A stretch of 33,167 nt of DNA from Patescibacteria group bacterium (GCA_026416975.1 JAOAEC010000006.1:418-33584); one strand, 5' to 3'; shown: positions 1 through 9,749, numbered from the stretch's first letter. Made by a program: numbers and translations. The notes: generated by a model not told the origin, from the sequence alone.

Positions 1-757
1 TAATGCCAATCACTTCGCCTTGAGAATTTAACAAAGGACCGCCGGAGTTGCCAGGATTAATGGCGGCGTCGGTTTGAATAACATTGTCTAATTTTTCCAC
101 ATAACCTTCAAAAGGCGAACCGGCGGTTATTCCCCTTCCCAAGCCGGAAATTATTCCTTGAGTGACAGTGTTGGTAAATTCACCTAAGGGCGTACCAATA
201 GCGATGACCAACTGGCCAAGTTTTAAATTATTAGAATCGCCTAATTTTAAAGGTTTGAGATGAGAGGCATTAATTTTTAAAATTGCTAGATCGTTTAAGG
301 GATCGCGATAAATTTTTTCTACCTGGTATTTTTTATTATCGTTGGCAAGGACTTTATAAGAGGCATCGGTGTCGGAAACAACGTGTTTGTTGGTGATGAT
401 TAATCCGTCAGAGGAAATAATAAAGCCGCTGCCAATGTTTTGTTCGATTTTTTTCTTTTGGCCAGGAATGCGATAAAAAGGGCTGAAAGGATTAAAAGGA
501 TCAATTTCAAAGATATCATTGGTTGAGGTGGTTTTAATAATTCCCACAGTCACGACCGAAGGTAAGGACTCCTCTACTACTTTGGTGATGACTGATTCTT
601 CATAAACCAGAGTTTGTTTTTCTGTTGTTTTTAAAGGATTTTCTTTAAAGGAAACTTTTGAAAAAGAAGGAAGATTAATTGAGGGCAAGAGTTTTAGTTT
701 TTGGCCAAGAGCGATTAATAAAATTAGAGTGGCGGTGAGGAAAAAAAGTTTTTTCAT
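1..757 (-). CDS. Trypsin-like serine protease, DegP/HtrA family (3' end truncated by window edge)
   Basis: Minus-strand frame from ATG at 757: MKKLFFLTATLILLIALG..., then GSGFIISSDGLIITNKHVV, NDLAILKI and catalytic TDAAINPGNSGGPLLNSQGEVIGI; open to window edge. Confidence 0.93.
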   Translation of the reverse strand, partial: MKKLFFLTATLILLIALGQKLKLLPSINLPSFSKVSFKENPLKTTEKQTLVYEESVITKVVEESLPSVVTVGIIKTTSTNDIFEIDPFNPFSPFYRIPGQKKKIEQNIGSGFIISSDGLIITNKHVVSDTDASYKVLANDNKKYQVEKIYRDPLNDLAILKINASHLKPLKLGDSNNLKLGQLVIAIGTPLGEFTNTVTQGIISGLGRGITAGSPFEGYVEKLDNVIQTDAAINPGNSGGPLLNSQGEVIGI

Positions 758-802
758 AACAACCTTGATAGAATTGATAACTAATTACTTTTTTATTATT
801 TA

Positions 803-2026
803 TTATTTTAATATCTCATCAATCGCTTTATCAAGTTGTTTGTCATCTTCTCGGGTTAAAGTGTTTCCTTCTTTGATTTTATTTTCAACCTTAATTTCTG
901 GGTCAATTCCCTTGCTATTAATCCAGTCGCCATTGGGAAGAATCCATTTGGCGACGGTGACATGAAGGCCGGCGCCATCTTTAAGATCCAAAGCCTCTTG
1001 AACCGAGCCTTTGCCAAAGGTTTTTTCGCCAACGAGTTTGGCTCTTTTATGATCGCGAAGACTGCCGGCTAAAATCTCTGAGGCTGAGGCAGAACCTTTA
1101 TTAATCAAAATAACCAAGGGAATATCAGTTAATTGTCCTTGGCGATAAACCCGGTAGGTTTTTGATTCAGCAACAGTTGATTCTTGTTTAACAATAGTTT
1201 TTCCTAAAGGTAAAAATTCCGAAGCAATATAGACTGAACTGTCTAAATAACCGCCTGGATTATCGCGGAGATCAATAATCAAACCAACAATCTCTTTATT
1301 TTGCCATTTTTTTTGAATTTCGATCACCGTTTTATCCCATTCATCATTGGTGTTTTCGCCAAATTGATTAAGATCTAAATAAGCGATCTTTTTATTGTCT
1401 TTTTTTTCATAAGAGAGTTCAATTGAGGGAACATTGATCACATCGCGAACAATAGTGGCGTTTATTTCTTTATCGTTTCTTTTTAAGGTTAGTTTGACTT
1501 TGGTGCCTTTTGGACCGCGGATTTTTGAGACGGCTTGATTTAAAGTCCAGTTATTAGTTGGTTGATTGTCTACTTTTAAAATATAATCGCCCGCTTTAAC
1601 CCCAGCTTTTTCCGCCGGCGAGTTTTTTAAGGGAGCGACGATAATAATGACGCCATTTTTTAAACCTAACTGAGCACCAATACCTTCAAACTTTCCTTCT
1701 AAGTCATCCTTTGATTGTTTGTTTTCTTCCGGGGTTAAGAAAAAAGTATAGGGGTCTTCCAAAGAGTTAACCATTCCTTTAATGGCGCCGTAGTACATCT
1801 TTTTTGGATCAATCTTATTTTTTTCAATAAACCTCTCCTCCACCTTTTCCCAGGTTTCCCAAAAAAGATTAAAATCAATATCTTTTCGATTAACGGGGGT
1901 GGTTTGTTTTAAAATTAATTTTTTTTCCAGTGAGCTTTGATATTGACCGAAACGATAGCCAGCGCCAAAGATAAAGATTGTCAAGGAAAGGACAAGAAGA
2001 ATATTGGTGATTTTTTTGATTTTCAT
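803..2026 (-). CDS. S41 family C-terminal processing peptidase (CtpA/Prc-like)
   Basis: N-terminal TM, PDZ domain (GIGAQLGLKNGVIIIVAPLKNSPAEKAGVKAGDYIL), S41 core (LIIDLRDNPGGYL, NKGSASASEILAGSLRDHKRAKLVGEKTFGKGSVQ). Confidence 0.95.
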   Translation of the reverse strand: MKIKKITNILLVLSLTIFIFGAGYRFGQYQSSLEKKLILKQTTPVNRKDIDFNLFWETWEKVEERFIEKNKIDPKKMYYGAIKGMVNSLEDPYTFFLTPEENKQSKDDLEGKFEGIGAQLGLKNGVIIIVAPLKNSPAEKAGVKAGDYILKVDNQPTNNWTLNQAVSKIRGPKGTKVKLTLKRNDKEINATIVRDVINVPSIELSYEKKDNKKIAYLDLNQFGENTNDEWDKTVIEIQKKWQNKEIVGLIIDLRDNPGGYLDSSVYIASEFLPLGKTIVKQESTVAESKTYRVYRQGQLTDIPLVILINKGSASASEILAGSLRDHKRAKLVGEKTFGKGSVQEALDLKDGAGLHVTVAKWILPNGDWINSKGIDPEIKVENKIKEGNTLTREDDKQLDKAIDEILK

Positions 2027-2742
2027 AGGGAATAAAAGTATATTTTACTGGAATTTTTATCAATTAAGCAATAGGGTAATTGATGAGAAAAAATTTTTTC
2101 AAGGTCGCCAATTAGTTTTAGTTGACAAAAATCAAGCTCGGTTTCTTGGGGTAGTTTGTTAAGACTAACAAACCCTTTAGCTCCCAAAACCTCTATTTTT
2201 AATTGAATATAAGGATGATATTTTTCGCTAACAACAGTTTTGTTTTCAATGTCTTCGGCGTTAAAATCAGTTTCATTTTCTTTAAAGTAAAAGACTTGAC
2301 CGCCAAAGTTATTGGTAGCTGATTTTATCGGATACTCTTCTTTTTTTTTCACTTTAAAATGAATAACGTTGTTTTTAATTTCTGTTATTTCGCCGGTAAA
2401 AAAAGCATTAATAATGTTTTTTTCATTTTTTTTGACCTTAAGAATAATTTCGCCGGTTTCATGGCTTACTTCTTGAATTAAACCATCGGCTGGAGCGGTG
2501 ATTTTTTTAAGAGAAAAAAAATTTTTTTTTAAAGCGATTAACTCTCCTTTTTTAATCTCGTCGCCAACGACTTTTTTTAAACAACGAAAAATATCTTTAG
2601 AATGGATATTTAGTTCTTGGGTTAAAGAGATTTTTATTTCCTCCTCTTGGTTTTTTTCTAAAAAAGGGGTGGTAAAATCAACTTTTTGACCCGATTTTAA
2701 AAGGCAGTTTGTTTCTTTAGGAAAAGAAAAGCTAATAATCAT
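2023..2742 (-). CDS. Uncharacterized protein with lipoyl/barrel-sandwich-like segments
   Basis: 239-aa ORF; segments such as KKITAPADGLIQEVSHETGEIILKV resemble biotinyl/lipoyl-type barrel-sandwich folds. ATGA overlap with the S41 peptidase start. Confidence 0.6.
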   Translation of the reverse strand: MIISFSFPKETNCLLKSGQKVDFTTPFLEKNQEEEIKISLTQELNIHSKDIFRCLKKVVGDEIKKGELIALKKNFFSLKKITAPADGLIQEVSHETGEIILKVKKNEKNIINAFFTGEITEIKNNVIHFKVKKKEEYPIKSATNNFGGQVFYFKENETDFNAEDIENKTVVSEKYHPYIQLKIEVLGAKGFVSLNKLPQETELDFCQLKLIGDLEKIFSHQLPYCLIDKNSSKIYFYSL

Positions 2743-2851
2743 AATTAAGATTATAACAAAAATAGAAAATTAAAGTTAGGAGTTGGGAGAAATAAATTAA
2801 TAATTAATAATGAATAAGCACAATTAAAAATTAGAAAGGAGAGTTTTAAAG

Positions 2852-3079
2852 CTATTTTATGCCTTGGTAAAAAACATAAGGAATGAGGGCTAAATAACGG
2901 GCATATTTAATAGCTTTGGTGAGCTTTCTTTGGTGTTTAGCGCAAACACCGGTTTTTTCTCGACCTAAAATTTTTTTTCTTGGCGAGAGAAATTTTTCTA
3001 AATTAACAACATCTTTATAATCCGGTTCAATTTTATATTGACAAAAAAAACATTTTTTTATCATAAAAATACAAATCAA
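2852..3079 (-). CDS. rpsR: 30S ribosomal protein S18
   Basis: CFFCQYKIEPDYKDVVNLEKFLSPRKKILGREKTGVCAKHQRKLTKAIKYARYLALIPY; next to ssb and rpsF. Confidence 0.95.
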   Translation of the reverse strand: MICIFMIKKCFFCQYKIEPDYKDVVNLEKFLSPRKKILGREKTGVCAKHQRKLTKAIKYARYLALIPYVFYQGIK

Positions 3080-3105
3080 TTAAAATTTTAAACAACCTTT
3101 TTTAA

Positions 3106-3651
3106 TTAAAAAGGAATATCATCAGGATTAATATCTTGATTTTCTTCGGTTTGAGTTACTTCTTCGGTTGGCGTTTCAGATTGATTGTTTTCTATTTCTT
3201 CCGTCGGAATGTTTTCCTCTTCTGTTGGTTTTTCTTCTTTCTTTTTAGTTGTTTGTGTTTCTTTTTCTTCTTTTACCGGAAGATTATCACCTGTGCCATT
3301 AGTGACGAGTTTTTTGCCATCATTAAAAACAATAAAATCATCTAAAATAATTTCGGCTACGGTTCTTTCTTGACCATCCCGGCCGACAAAGGTGCGATAA
3401 ACCAATCTACCTTCAAGATAAACCTTTCTTCCTTTAGTAAGCAATTTTCCACAAAGCTCAGCTAATTTTTGCCAAGCGACAATTCGGTGATACTGCGCTT
3501 CTTCTTTTGTTTGACCATCGGCGGTTGTCCAGCTGCGATTAGTAGCGACCCCAAAAGTACAAACAGCCGTACCATTAGGAGTGTATTTTAATTCTGGATC
3601 ACGGGTAAGATTACCAATAAGAATTACCCGGTTTAAAGAACGACTAGCCAT
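3106..3651 (-). CDS. ssb: Single-stranded DNA-binding protein
   Basis: SLNRVILIGNLTRDPELKYTPNGTAVCTFGVATNR OB-fold start and acidic tail ending NPDDIPF. Confidence 0.97.
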   Translation of the reverse strand: MASRSLNRVILIGNLTRDPELKYTPNGTAVCTFGVATNRSWTTADGQTKEEAQYHRIVAWQKLAELCGKLLTKGRKVYLEGRLVYRTFVGRDGQERTVAEIILDDFIVFNDGKKLVTNGTGDNLPVKEEKETQTTKKKEEKPTEEENIPTEEIENNQSETPTEEVTQTEENQDINPDDIPF

Positions 3652-3661
3652 ATATTTTAAA

Positions 3662-3925
3662 TTATTCTTTAACTAATAATAAATACCTAATAATTTTTTC
3701 CTGAAAATTAAGTTTTTTTCTTAATTCTAAGACCTTGGTTTTTGGGATTTTAATCAACCAATGAAAATAAAAGGCAGTGCGGTGTTTTTTTATGGGATAA
3801 GCTAAGGTTTTTTCACCCCAGCTTTCTTCTTTTTCAATCTCTCCTTGAAAAGAAAGAATGATTTCTTTAATTTTTTCAACATCCTCATTCTTCGCAAGAA
3901 GAAAGGTCAGTTCATAATGACTCAT
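3662..3925 (-). CDS. rpsF: 30S ribosomal protein S6
   Basis: MSHYELTFLLAKNEDVEKIKEII...WGEKTLAYPIKKHRTAFYFHWLI; rpsF-ssb-rpsR synteny. Confidence 0.93.
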   Translation of the reverse strand: MSHYELTFLLAKNEDVEKIKEIILSFQGEIEKEESWGEKTLAYPIKKHRTAFYFHWLIKIPKTKVLELRKKLNFQEKIIRYLLLVKE

Positions 3926-3978
3926 CTTTGATTTCTTAATATCAAAATATAACTTTATTATAAAATTATAATTAAGAA

Positions 3979-5709
3979 ATGAAAAAAATCAAGAGGAATA
4001 ATAATTTTCAATTAATTTTATGGTTTTTGATTCTTGGTGTTCTTTTTTATACTCGTTTTTTAAATCTTTCTTGGGGACTTCCCTACCCTTTTCATCCAGA
4101 TGAAAGAAATATGGCTAATGCCATTCAATCATTGAATTGTCAATCTTCAAGTATTAAAGATTGTTTTAATCCTCACTTTTTTGCTTATGGGCAATTTAGC
4201 CTTTATTTGGGTTATATAATCGCTCTTTTTTTAAAATTTATTGGCGGTAATTTTAAAGAATTAATAAGTTTTGAGGAGGCAACATTAGCGTTAAGGTTAA
4301 TTTCGGCTACAGCCTCGATTATGACGGCATTAATGATTATAGAAATCATAAAAATTATAATCTTTGATAAAAAGAAAGACCAATGGTGGTTAAATTGGCC
4401 AATAGTGATTTTTTCTCCATATGCAATACAGTTTGCTCATTTTGGAACGACAGAGTCATTACTTATGTATTTTTATCTTCTATTAATTTTTTTTGCATTA
4501 AAAATAATTAATATCTCTAAAAAAAATCAGTCTTTATTTTGGAAGCGGGTTTTTTTAAGCGGTTTTGTTTGGAGTTTAGCTTTGGCGACAAAAATTTCCA
4601 GTGCTGTTTTTGTTGGAATAACAGTTTTGGCAATTTTTTATTATGTTAGCAACAGTTTTTCTTTTAAAAAAAATTTTATTATTTGGTTGAAAAATTTATT
4701 TTTTTCTGGAGTGATTTTTTTATTTAGCGGTTTATTTTTTGCTGTCATTTTCTCTCCTCACAACATCATTAATTGGCAGGATTTTATAGGTTCGATGCGC
4801 TATGAGAGTGATGTGGCCTTGGGAAGATATATCGCTTTTTACCCCCGCCAGTTTGAAGGGACGATGCCTATTTGGTTTCAGCTGACAAAGATTTTTCCTT
4901 ATGCGATGGGATTGGTTATTGGTTTGATTGGATTGATAGGACTTATAGGGTTGGGATGGAGGGATAATAGGATTAATCTAGTTCGGCTGGCTTTTTTAAT
5001 CTATTTTTTACCTAATGCTTTCATTTTTACCAAATGGACGCGTTTTATGGTACCGGTATTTCCAATTTTGACAATTTTTGCAGTTTTGGCAGTAAAGGAA
5101 ATAAACGTTAATAAAATTATAAAAATGATAATCATTATGTTTATGATTTTGCCGGGAGTAAATTATTTGAAGGTTTATCAAAAACCTGATATTCGTTTTC
5201 AAGCCTCTGATTGGATTTATAAAAATATTCCTGATGGCAGCTATATTTTGTCAGAGACGGCTAATGTTGTTGATATACCAGTGAAAACTCAAAACTTAGC
5301 TATTGATAAAAAAATTTATGAGAAAAATTATCAAATTATCTCTTTTAATTTTTATGATTTAGATCAAAGTTGGGAGTTGCAGAATCAGTTAAAAGAGCAT
5401 TTAAAAAAAGCTGATTATATTTTTGTTCCTTCAAGAAGAGTTTTTGCTAATCATACTTGCCAAGATCATTTTCAGTTTTCATTTTTCAGTTTTCAAACGT
5501 TTTTTAAAGATCGTTGTTTAAGTTTAAAAGAAAAGTATCCGCTTTTAAACAAGTATTATGAAGATTTGTTTTCTGGGAAACTAGGGTTTAAAAAAGTGGC
5601 CGAGTTTGATGTTGGGTTGAATGATGAAATGGCTGAAGAAACTTGGAGCGTCTTTGATCATCCGGTGATAAGAATCTATAAAAAATTAAAAATGAAAAAT
5701 GACAATTAA
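3979..5709 (+). CDS. Multi-pass membrane glycosyltransferase (GT39/ArnT/PMT-like)
   Basis: Many hydrophobic helices; HPDERNMANAI in the first lumenal loop resembles the acidic catalytic loop of GT-C enzymes; FTKWTRFMVPVFPIL. Confidence 0.75.
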   Translation: MKKIKRNNNFQLILWFLILGVLFYTRFLNLSWGLPYPFHPDERNMANAIQSLNCQSSSIKDCFNPHFFAYGQFSLYLGYIIALFLKFIGGNFKELISFEEATLALRLISATASIMTALMIIEIIKIIIFDKKKDQWWLNWPIVIFSPYAIQFAHFGTTESLLMYFYLLLIFFALKIINISKKNQSLFWKRVFLSGFVWSLALATKISSAVFVGITVLAIFYYVSNSFSFKKNFIIWLKNLFFSGVIFLFSGLFFAVIFSPHNIINWQDFIGSMRYESDVALGRYIAFYPRQFEGTMPIWFQLTKIFPYAMGLVIGLIGLIGLIGLGWRDNRINLVRLAFLIYFLPNAFIFTKWTRFMVPVFPILTIFAVLAVKEINVNKIIKMIIIMFMILPGVNYLKVYQKPDIRFQASDWIYKNIPDGSYILSETANVVDIPVKTQNLAIDKKIYEKNYQIISFNFYDLDQSWELQNQLKEHLKKADYIFVPSRRVFANHTCQDHFQFSFFSFQTFFKDRCLSLKEKYPLLNKYYEDLFSGKLGFKKVAEFDVGLNDEMAEETWSVFDHPVIRIYKKLKMKNDN

Positions 5710-5848
5710 AAATGAAAAAATAACTTGTTATCCTGAAGTTGTTTCAAGACCTCATAAAAAATTTAAAATTCAAAATTCAAATCTCAAAATGAAAAAAGTA
5801 GCTAATAACAAGTATTAAGTATTAAAGGATTTTTGTTTTTTATGTTTC

Positions 5849-5889
5849 ATACTACAACACGTTCTACATTACATATTGTTGTTTAGTAT
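5849..5889. other. Intergenic dyad symmetry between convergent genes
   Basis: ATACTACAACA - about 18 nt - TGTTGTTTAGTAT, between the 3' ends of the glycosyltransferase and cysS. Confidence 0.35.
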
Positions 5890-5981
5890 TTTAATATTTA
5901 AAAATTGTTTAAGATTTAACATTTAACATTTTGAAATTAAGTTTAGGTTATTAAGATATATAAGATATATAAGAATAATTT

Positions 5982-7388
5982 TTATACAATTGTGATTATT
6001 TTGTAGGTATTGTTTTTTTGATCCTCTATTTTAAAACCAAGATTCTCAATTTTTTTTCGCAACTCATCTGATTTTTTGAAATCTTTATTAATTCTGGCTA
6101 ATTTTCTTTCTTCGGCGATTTTTATGATTTCATCAGGAATTTTTATTTCAAATTTCTCATTTAATTTTAATCCAAAAACTTGATCAAAATCTAAAATTAA
6201 ACTCTTTTTTTCATCATCTGATAGTTTTTTATTTTTTGTAATTTCCCAAACTAATGCTAATCCTTGGGGAATATCAAAGTCGTTAGACAGAAAATTAATA
6301 AATTGTTTTTTGTAATTATTTAACAAATTATTTTTGGTTTTATTATTTTTATTAGAAGGTGTTGGAGTATTTAGGATGAAACTTTTAAGTTTTTGAAAAG
6401 CTTTATTAGAGGCGTCTAGAGCTTCCCAAGTAAAGTTTTGTTTTGAGCGATAGTGGGCTTGGAGAAAAAAATATCTTAAAGATAGCGGATCATATCCTCT
6501 TTTAATAATATCATTTAAGGTGATACCAGTACCTTCGGATTTAGCCATTTTTTTTCCATCAACAGTGAGATGTTCGTTGTGAAGCCAATAGTTGACGAAT
6601 TTTTTATCAGTTGCTGCTTCGGATTGGGCAATTTCGTTAGTGTGATGCACAGCAATATGCTCGACTCCACCCATATGGATATCTAAGGTTTCGCCTAAAA
6701 GAGTTTTTGCCATGGCTGAACACTCGATATGCCAGCCGGGAAAACCTTCTCCCCATGGAGAAGGCCACGTCTGTAAAGCGTTTTTATGAGGTCCTTTTTT
6801 AAAAACCCAAAGATTAAAGTCGGCAAAATGGCGCTTTTGAGGATCGATGAATTCTCCGTGTCCAGCTCCTTTTTTATTCAAATCAATTTTTTGATGATTG
6901 AGTTTATTATAATTTGGAAATTTTGAAACATCGTAGACAATAGCTAAATTAGTAATATAAGCATAGCCTTTATCAAGAAGAGTTTGAATCATATTCTGCA
7001 TTTGTTTGATATATTCAGTAGCGCGGGGTTTGGCGGTTGATTCAAGGATATTTAAAGCTTGGCAGTCATTTTCAAAAATTTTTATGTATTTTTCAGCAAT
7101 TTGCTGGGGTGTCAAACCTTCCCTTTTTGCGCCTTTTTCCATCTTATCTTCTCCTTCATCTTGGTCCGAGGTAAGATGACCAACATCAGTATAGTTGCGG
7201 ACGAATTTAACTTGATAACCAAGATAGATTAAAGATCGTCGAATTAAATCAGATAAAACCATCGCTCTTAAATTGCCAATATGCTGAACCCAATAGACTG
7301 TTGGCCCGCACTGATAAAAAAGAACTTCTTTATCTTTTATTGGTTTAAATTCTTCAAGTTGTCGAGATAAAGTGTTGTAGATTTTCAT
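5982..7388 (-). CDS. cysS: Cysteinyl-tRNA synthetase
   Basis: FYQCGPTVYWVQHIGNLRAMVLSD, GEGFPGWHIECSAMA, HHTNEIAQSEA and KMAKSEG signature motifs. Confidence 0.97.
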   Translation of the reverse strand: MKIYNTLSRQLEEFKPIKDKEVLFYQCGPTVYWVQHIGNLRAMVLSDLIRRSLIYLGYQVKFVRNYTDVGHLTSDQDEGEDKMEKGAKREGLTPQQIAEKYIKIFENDCQALNILESTAKPRATEYIKQMQNMIQTLLDKGYAYITNLAIVYDVSKFPNYNKLNHQKIDLNKKGAGHGEFIDPQKRHFADFNLWVFKKGPHKNALQTWPSPWGEGFPGWHIECSAMAKTLLGETLDIHMGGVEHIAVHHTNEIAQSEAATDKKFVNYWLHNEHLTVDGKKMAKSEGTGITLNDIIKRGYDPLSLRYFFLQAHYRSKQNFTWEALDASNKAFQKLKSFILNTPTPSNKNNKTKNNLLNNYKKQFINFLSNDFDIPQGLALVWEITKNKKLSDDEKKSLILDFDQVFGLKLNEKFEIKIPDEIIKIAEERKLARINKDFKKSDELRKKIENLGFKIEDQKNNTYKIITIV

Positions 7389-7557
7389 AAATAAAAGTAT
7401 AGCAAAATTATTTTAAGACTAAATTAGACTTGATCTGAAATAATTTTTTTAGCATCGAAATTAAAAATAAACGAAGGTTAAATGTTTTATTAATTTTTTA
7501 TTTTAGAGCAAGTCTATTTTAATAGGAGCTATCTTGTTATTTTGATTTATCCCGATT

Positions 7558-8346
7558 TTAAAGTTTAGTAACAATAATATCTATACTTTTTAAAATATCA
7601 TCACAGATAATTACAGTTGAAGTATTAGCTTTACAAAATATTTCTAAGCCTTTTGCTTTTTCTGAATAAAAGTTGCTTATATGACACGCTGTTGGTAAAG
7701 GCTGCCATTGTTTACAATCTTCTGAATAATCAGTTACATAACTATAACCTACAGAATTTTGATCTTTTATTCGATAAATTGGTTTACGACTTATTTTTAT
7801 TGTCCCTAACTTAACGATTTCAGGTTTTTTATCATAATAAGAAACGCTTACTCCTTCAAAAGCCGGAATTATAGTTAACTTCACCCCTTTTCGTATTATT
7901 TTAACACCATCAGATAAATCTTCATTTTGCCATGAGGTAGGAAGTGATTTAGGAACAGGAAGTAACTTTACGATGTCATTTGGATTTCTATTAAAAGTAA
8001 GTTTGTAATTATTTATAATTTTCGTGGAATAAAGATTTCTTAATCTAAATTGAACTGTTTCTTCGGTAATAATTTCTGTGATGGGAGAAGGTGACAATAA
8101 TTGATTTATAGACGACGATATTTTTATTTGGGGAGTCAGAGTAATTATTGAATTTTGTTTAGTAGCATTAACTATTTTTTTTGCACCTCTTTTTATTAAA
8201 TTAATTTTATAGAATATAGCAACAATTGGAATAATTATTAAGATAAAAATAGAAATAATTTAATAATTTAAGGGTGGTTTTTTTGTATTTTTAATGAATT
8301 GATTTACTGAATTTTTCCCAATTTGTTTGGTATTTATATTATCCAT
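7558..8346 (-). pseudogene. Single-pass membrane protein of unknown function, interrupted by an in-frame TAA
   Basis: ATG at 8346 reads MDNINTKQIGKNSVNQFIKNTKKPPLNY, then TAA (8262-8260). The same frame continues IISIFILIIIIPIVAIFYKINLIKRGAKK... (TM helix) into the listed 179-aa ORF, whose listed start is TTG. Confidence 0.6.
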
Positions 8347-8380
8347 TATTTTTTTTATATTAAATTTAAAACATTAATTT

Positions 8381-8757
8381 ATGGATGAACATGAGAGAGA
8401 ACAAATAGAAACAATGGATGTTTTTTATTTATCGCAACAAGAATAACATACAAAAGAAAATCAAGACGCTTTTTTTGCAAGAAAACTTGGTGATAATGGA
8501 AGGGTAATACAACTTGTAACTGATGGCGTAACAGGAGATGATCTTTCAAGAGAAAATCTAACTGGGCAGAAATGGGCGCGAACTTTAGTTGCTAGATTTC
8601 CTGTATTTATGAAGAAATATTATAAAATCTTCAAGGTGGAACATTTAATTTTATACTCTCAGACGGTTGGGAAGATAGAGTTAGAGAAGGTCGATTAAGT
8701 GAGATTTTAGAAATAATTGCTTCAGAAGGAGATGGTCAAAATTTTGATCCGGCTTAA
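8381..8757 (+). pseudogene. PP2C-type Ser/Thr phosphatase remnant (N-terminal and C-terminal motifs; in-frame stop plus frameshift)
   Basis: ATG 8381: MDEHEREQIETMDVFYLSQQE, TAA (8444-8446), same frame HTKENQDAFFARKLGDNGRVIQLVTDGVTGDDLSRENLTGQKWARTLVARFPVFMKKYY; the frame then shifts at about 8600-8630 to ...LQGGTFNFILSDGWEDRVREGRLSEILEIIASEGDGQNFDPA, stop at 8757. ENQD, DG and SDG motifs are PP2C-like. Confidence 0.6.
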
Positions 8758-8850
8758 ATAATTTTAAGATACCCTAGATTTTTTACTAATTCTGCTTTCG
8801 TAATTTAGGAAAAATCCATTCATATTTATTTAAAAGAGAATATAAAATAG

Positions 8851-9603
8851 AAATGGGAAAAAAATGGTTATTGTATTGTGCTTATAAGTCTAGAAATTAA
8901 AGACGATGAAAATCATGATGATAAAGTTGAGAGCGAAAAAATAAGATTAGATGAAATCACTGATGAAAATGGATATGTAAATCTTAACGAATTGGGTAAA
9001 AAGACAAGATTAGATATAAGAGAAAATTTTGATGAATATTTAGAGATGATTTTTCCTCAATCTTAAAGATCAAAAGAGGTAATTGCTTTACTTTGGGCGG
9101 TTGAAGAAATAACTAAGGATTACAGTTCAGATTATCAAGAAGAAGCAAATGGTGCAACAACATTAACTGGAGTAATTGAGACAGATGATTAGGTGATTGT
9201 CTTTACATTTGGTGATTCAAGAACGGCGGTATTTATTGATGAAAATTTAGTAGCATTAACAGGTAGAGGTGATGGTAATGGGGTTAAATTAACTTCCTGG
9301 ATAGGAGTTTATTATAGCAGTGAAGAAAAAAGAGTGCATCAGAATCGTCTAGAAGACATATCAATTATAAGAATTCCTAAAAAAGGGAATATAACTCCAT
9401 TAGACACTAGTCGAATAGAATCAGTTAGTTTAAATACTTTTATTCAAAATTTAAAAGCATACAGAGGTATTAAAGATATTGGAACTGAGGCAATTAATAG
9501 TTCTCTTTCAGATGATGACAAAACAATAGTTATTACTAAATTAAGAATAAATAATCGAGATTGGGTTGTTGCTTCATTTTCAGATGGAGTATTTCCTGAT
9601 TGA
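8851..9603 (+). pseudogene. Second PP2C-like phosphatase remnant split by in-frame TAA and TAG
   Basis: One frame: KWEKNGYCIVLISLEIKDDEN...YLEMIFPQS, TAA (9064-9066), RSKEVIALLWAVEEITKDYSSDYQEEANGATTLTGVIETDD, TAG (9190-9192), VIVFTFGDSRTAVFIDENLVALTG...NNRDWVVASFSDGVFPD. GATTLTG, GDSR and SDG motifs match the PP2C order. Confidence 0.65.
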
Positions 9604-9664
9604 TAATGTTGTAGTAGTGAAAATTAAACCCATTACCTTTCGATTCTCTCTGGGACAAATTTTG

Positions 9665-9738
9665 TCGGGGATGGCGGACTTGAACCGCCGGCCTCAGCGT
9701 CCCGAACGCTGCGCTCTAGCCATCTGAGCTAATCCCCG
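9665..9738 (-). tRNA. tRNA-Pro(CGG)
   Basis: Cloverleaf on minus strand: CGGGGAT-TA-GCTC...GAGC-G-CAGCG-TTCGGGA-CGCTG-AGGCC-GGCGG-TTCAAGT-CCGCC-ATCCCCG-A. Anticodon CGG; C1:G72 typical of bacterial tRNA-Pro; CCA not encoded. Confidence 0.95.
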
Positions 9739-9749
9739 TTTCTAAAAAA

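Noticed and set aside
729-965. 78-aa plus-strand ORF
   Set aside because: Antisense to well-supported degP and S41 peptidase genes; composition looks like reverse reading of coding DNA.
3136-3373. Plus-strand ORFs of 69 and 62 aa rich in Phe/Ser
   Set aside because: Antisense to the acidic low-complexity tail of ssb; artefact of GAA-rich codons.
7558-9603. Alternative genetic code (stop reassignment)
   Set aside because: Interruptions are TAA and TAG, both used as normal terminators by intact neighbouring genes; reassignment known in some CPR concerns UGA, and a frameshift is also present, so local decay is simpler.
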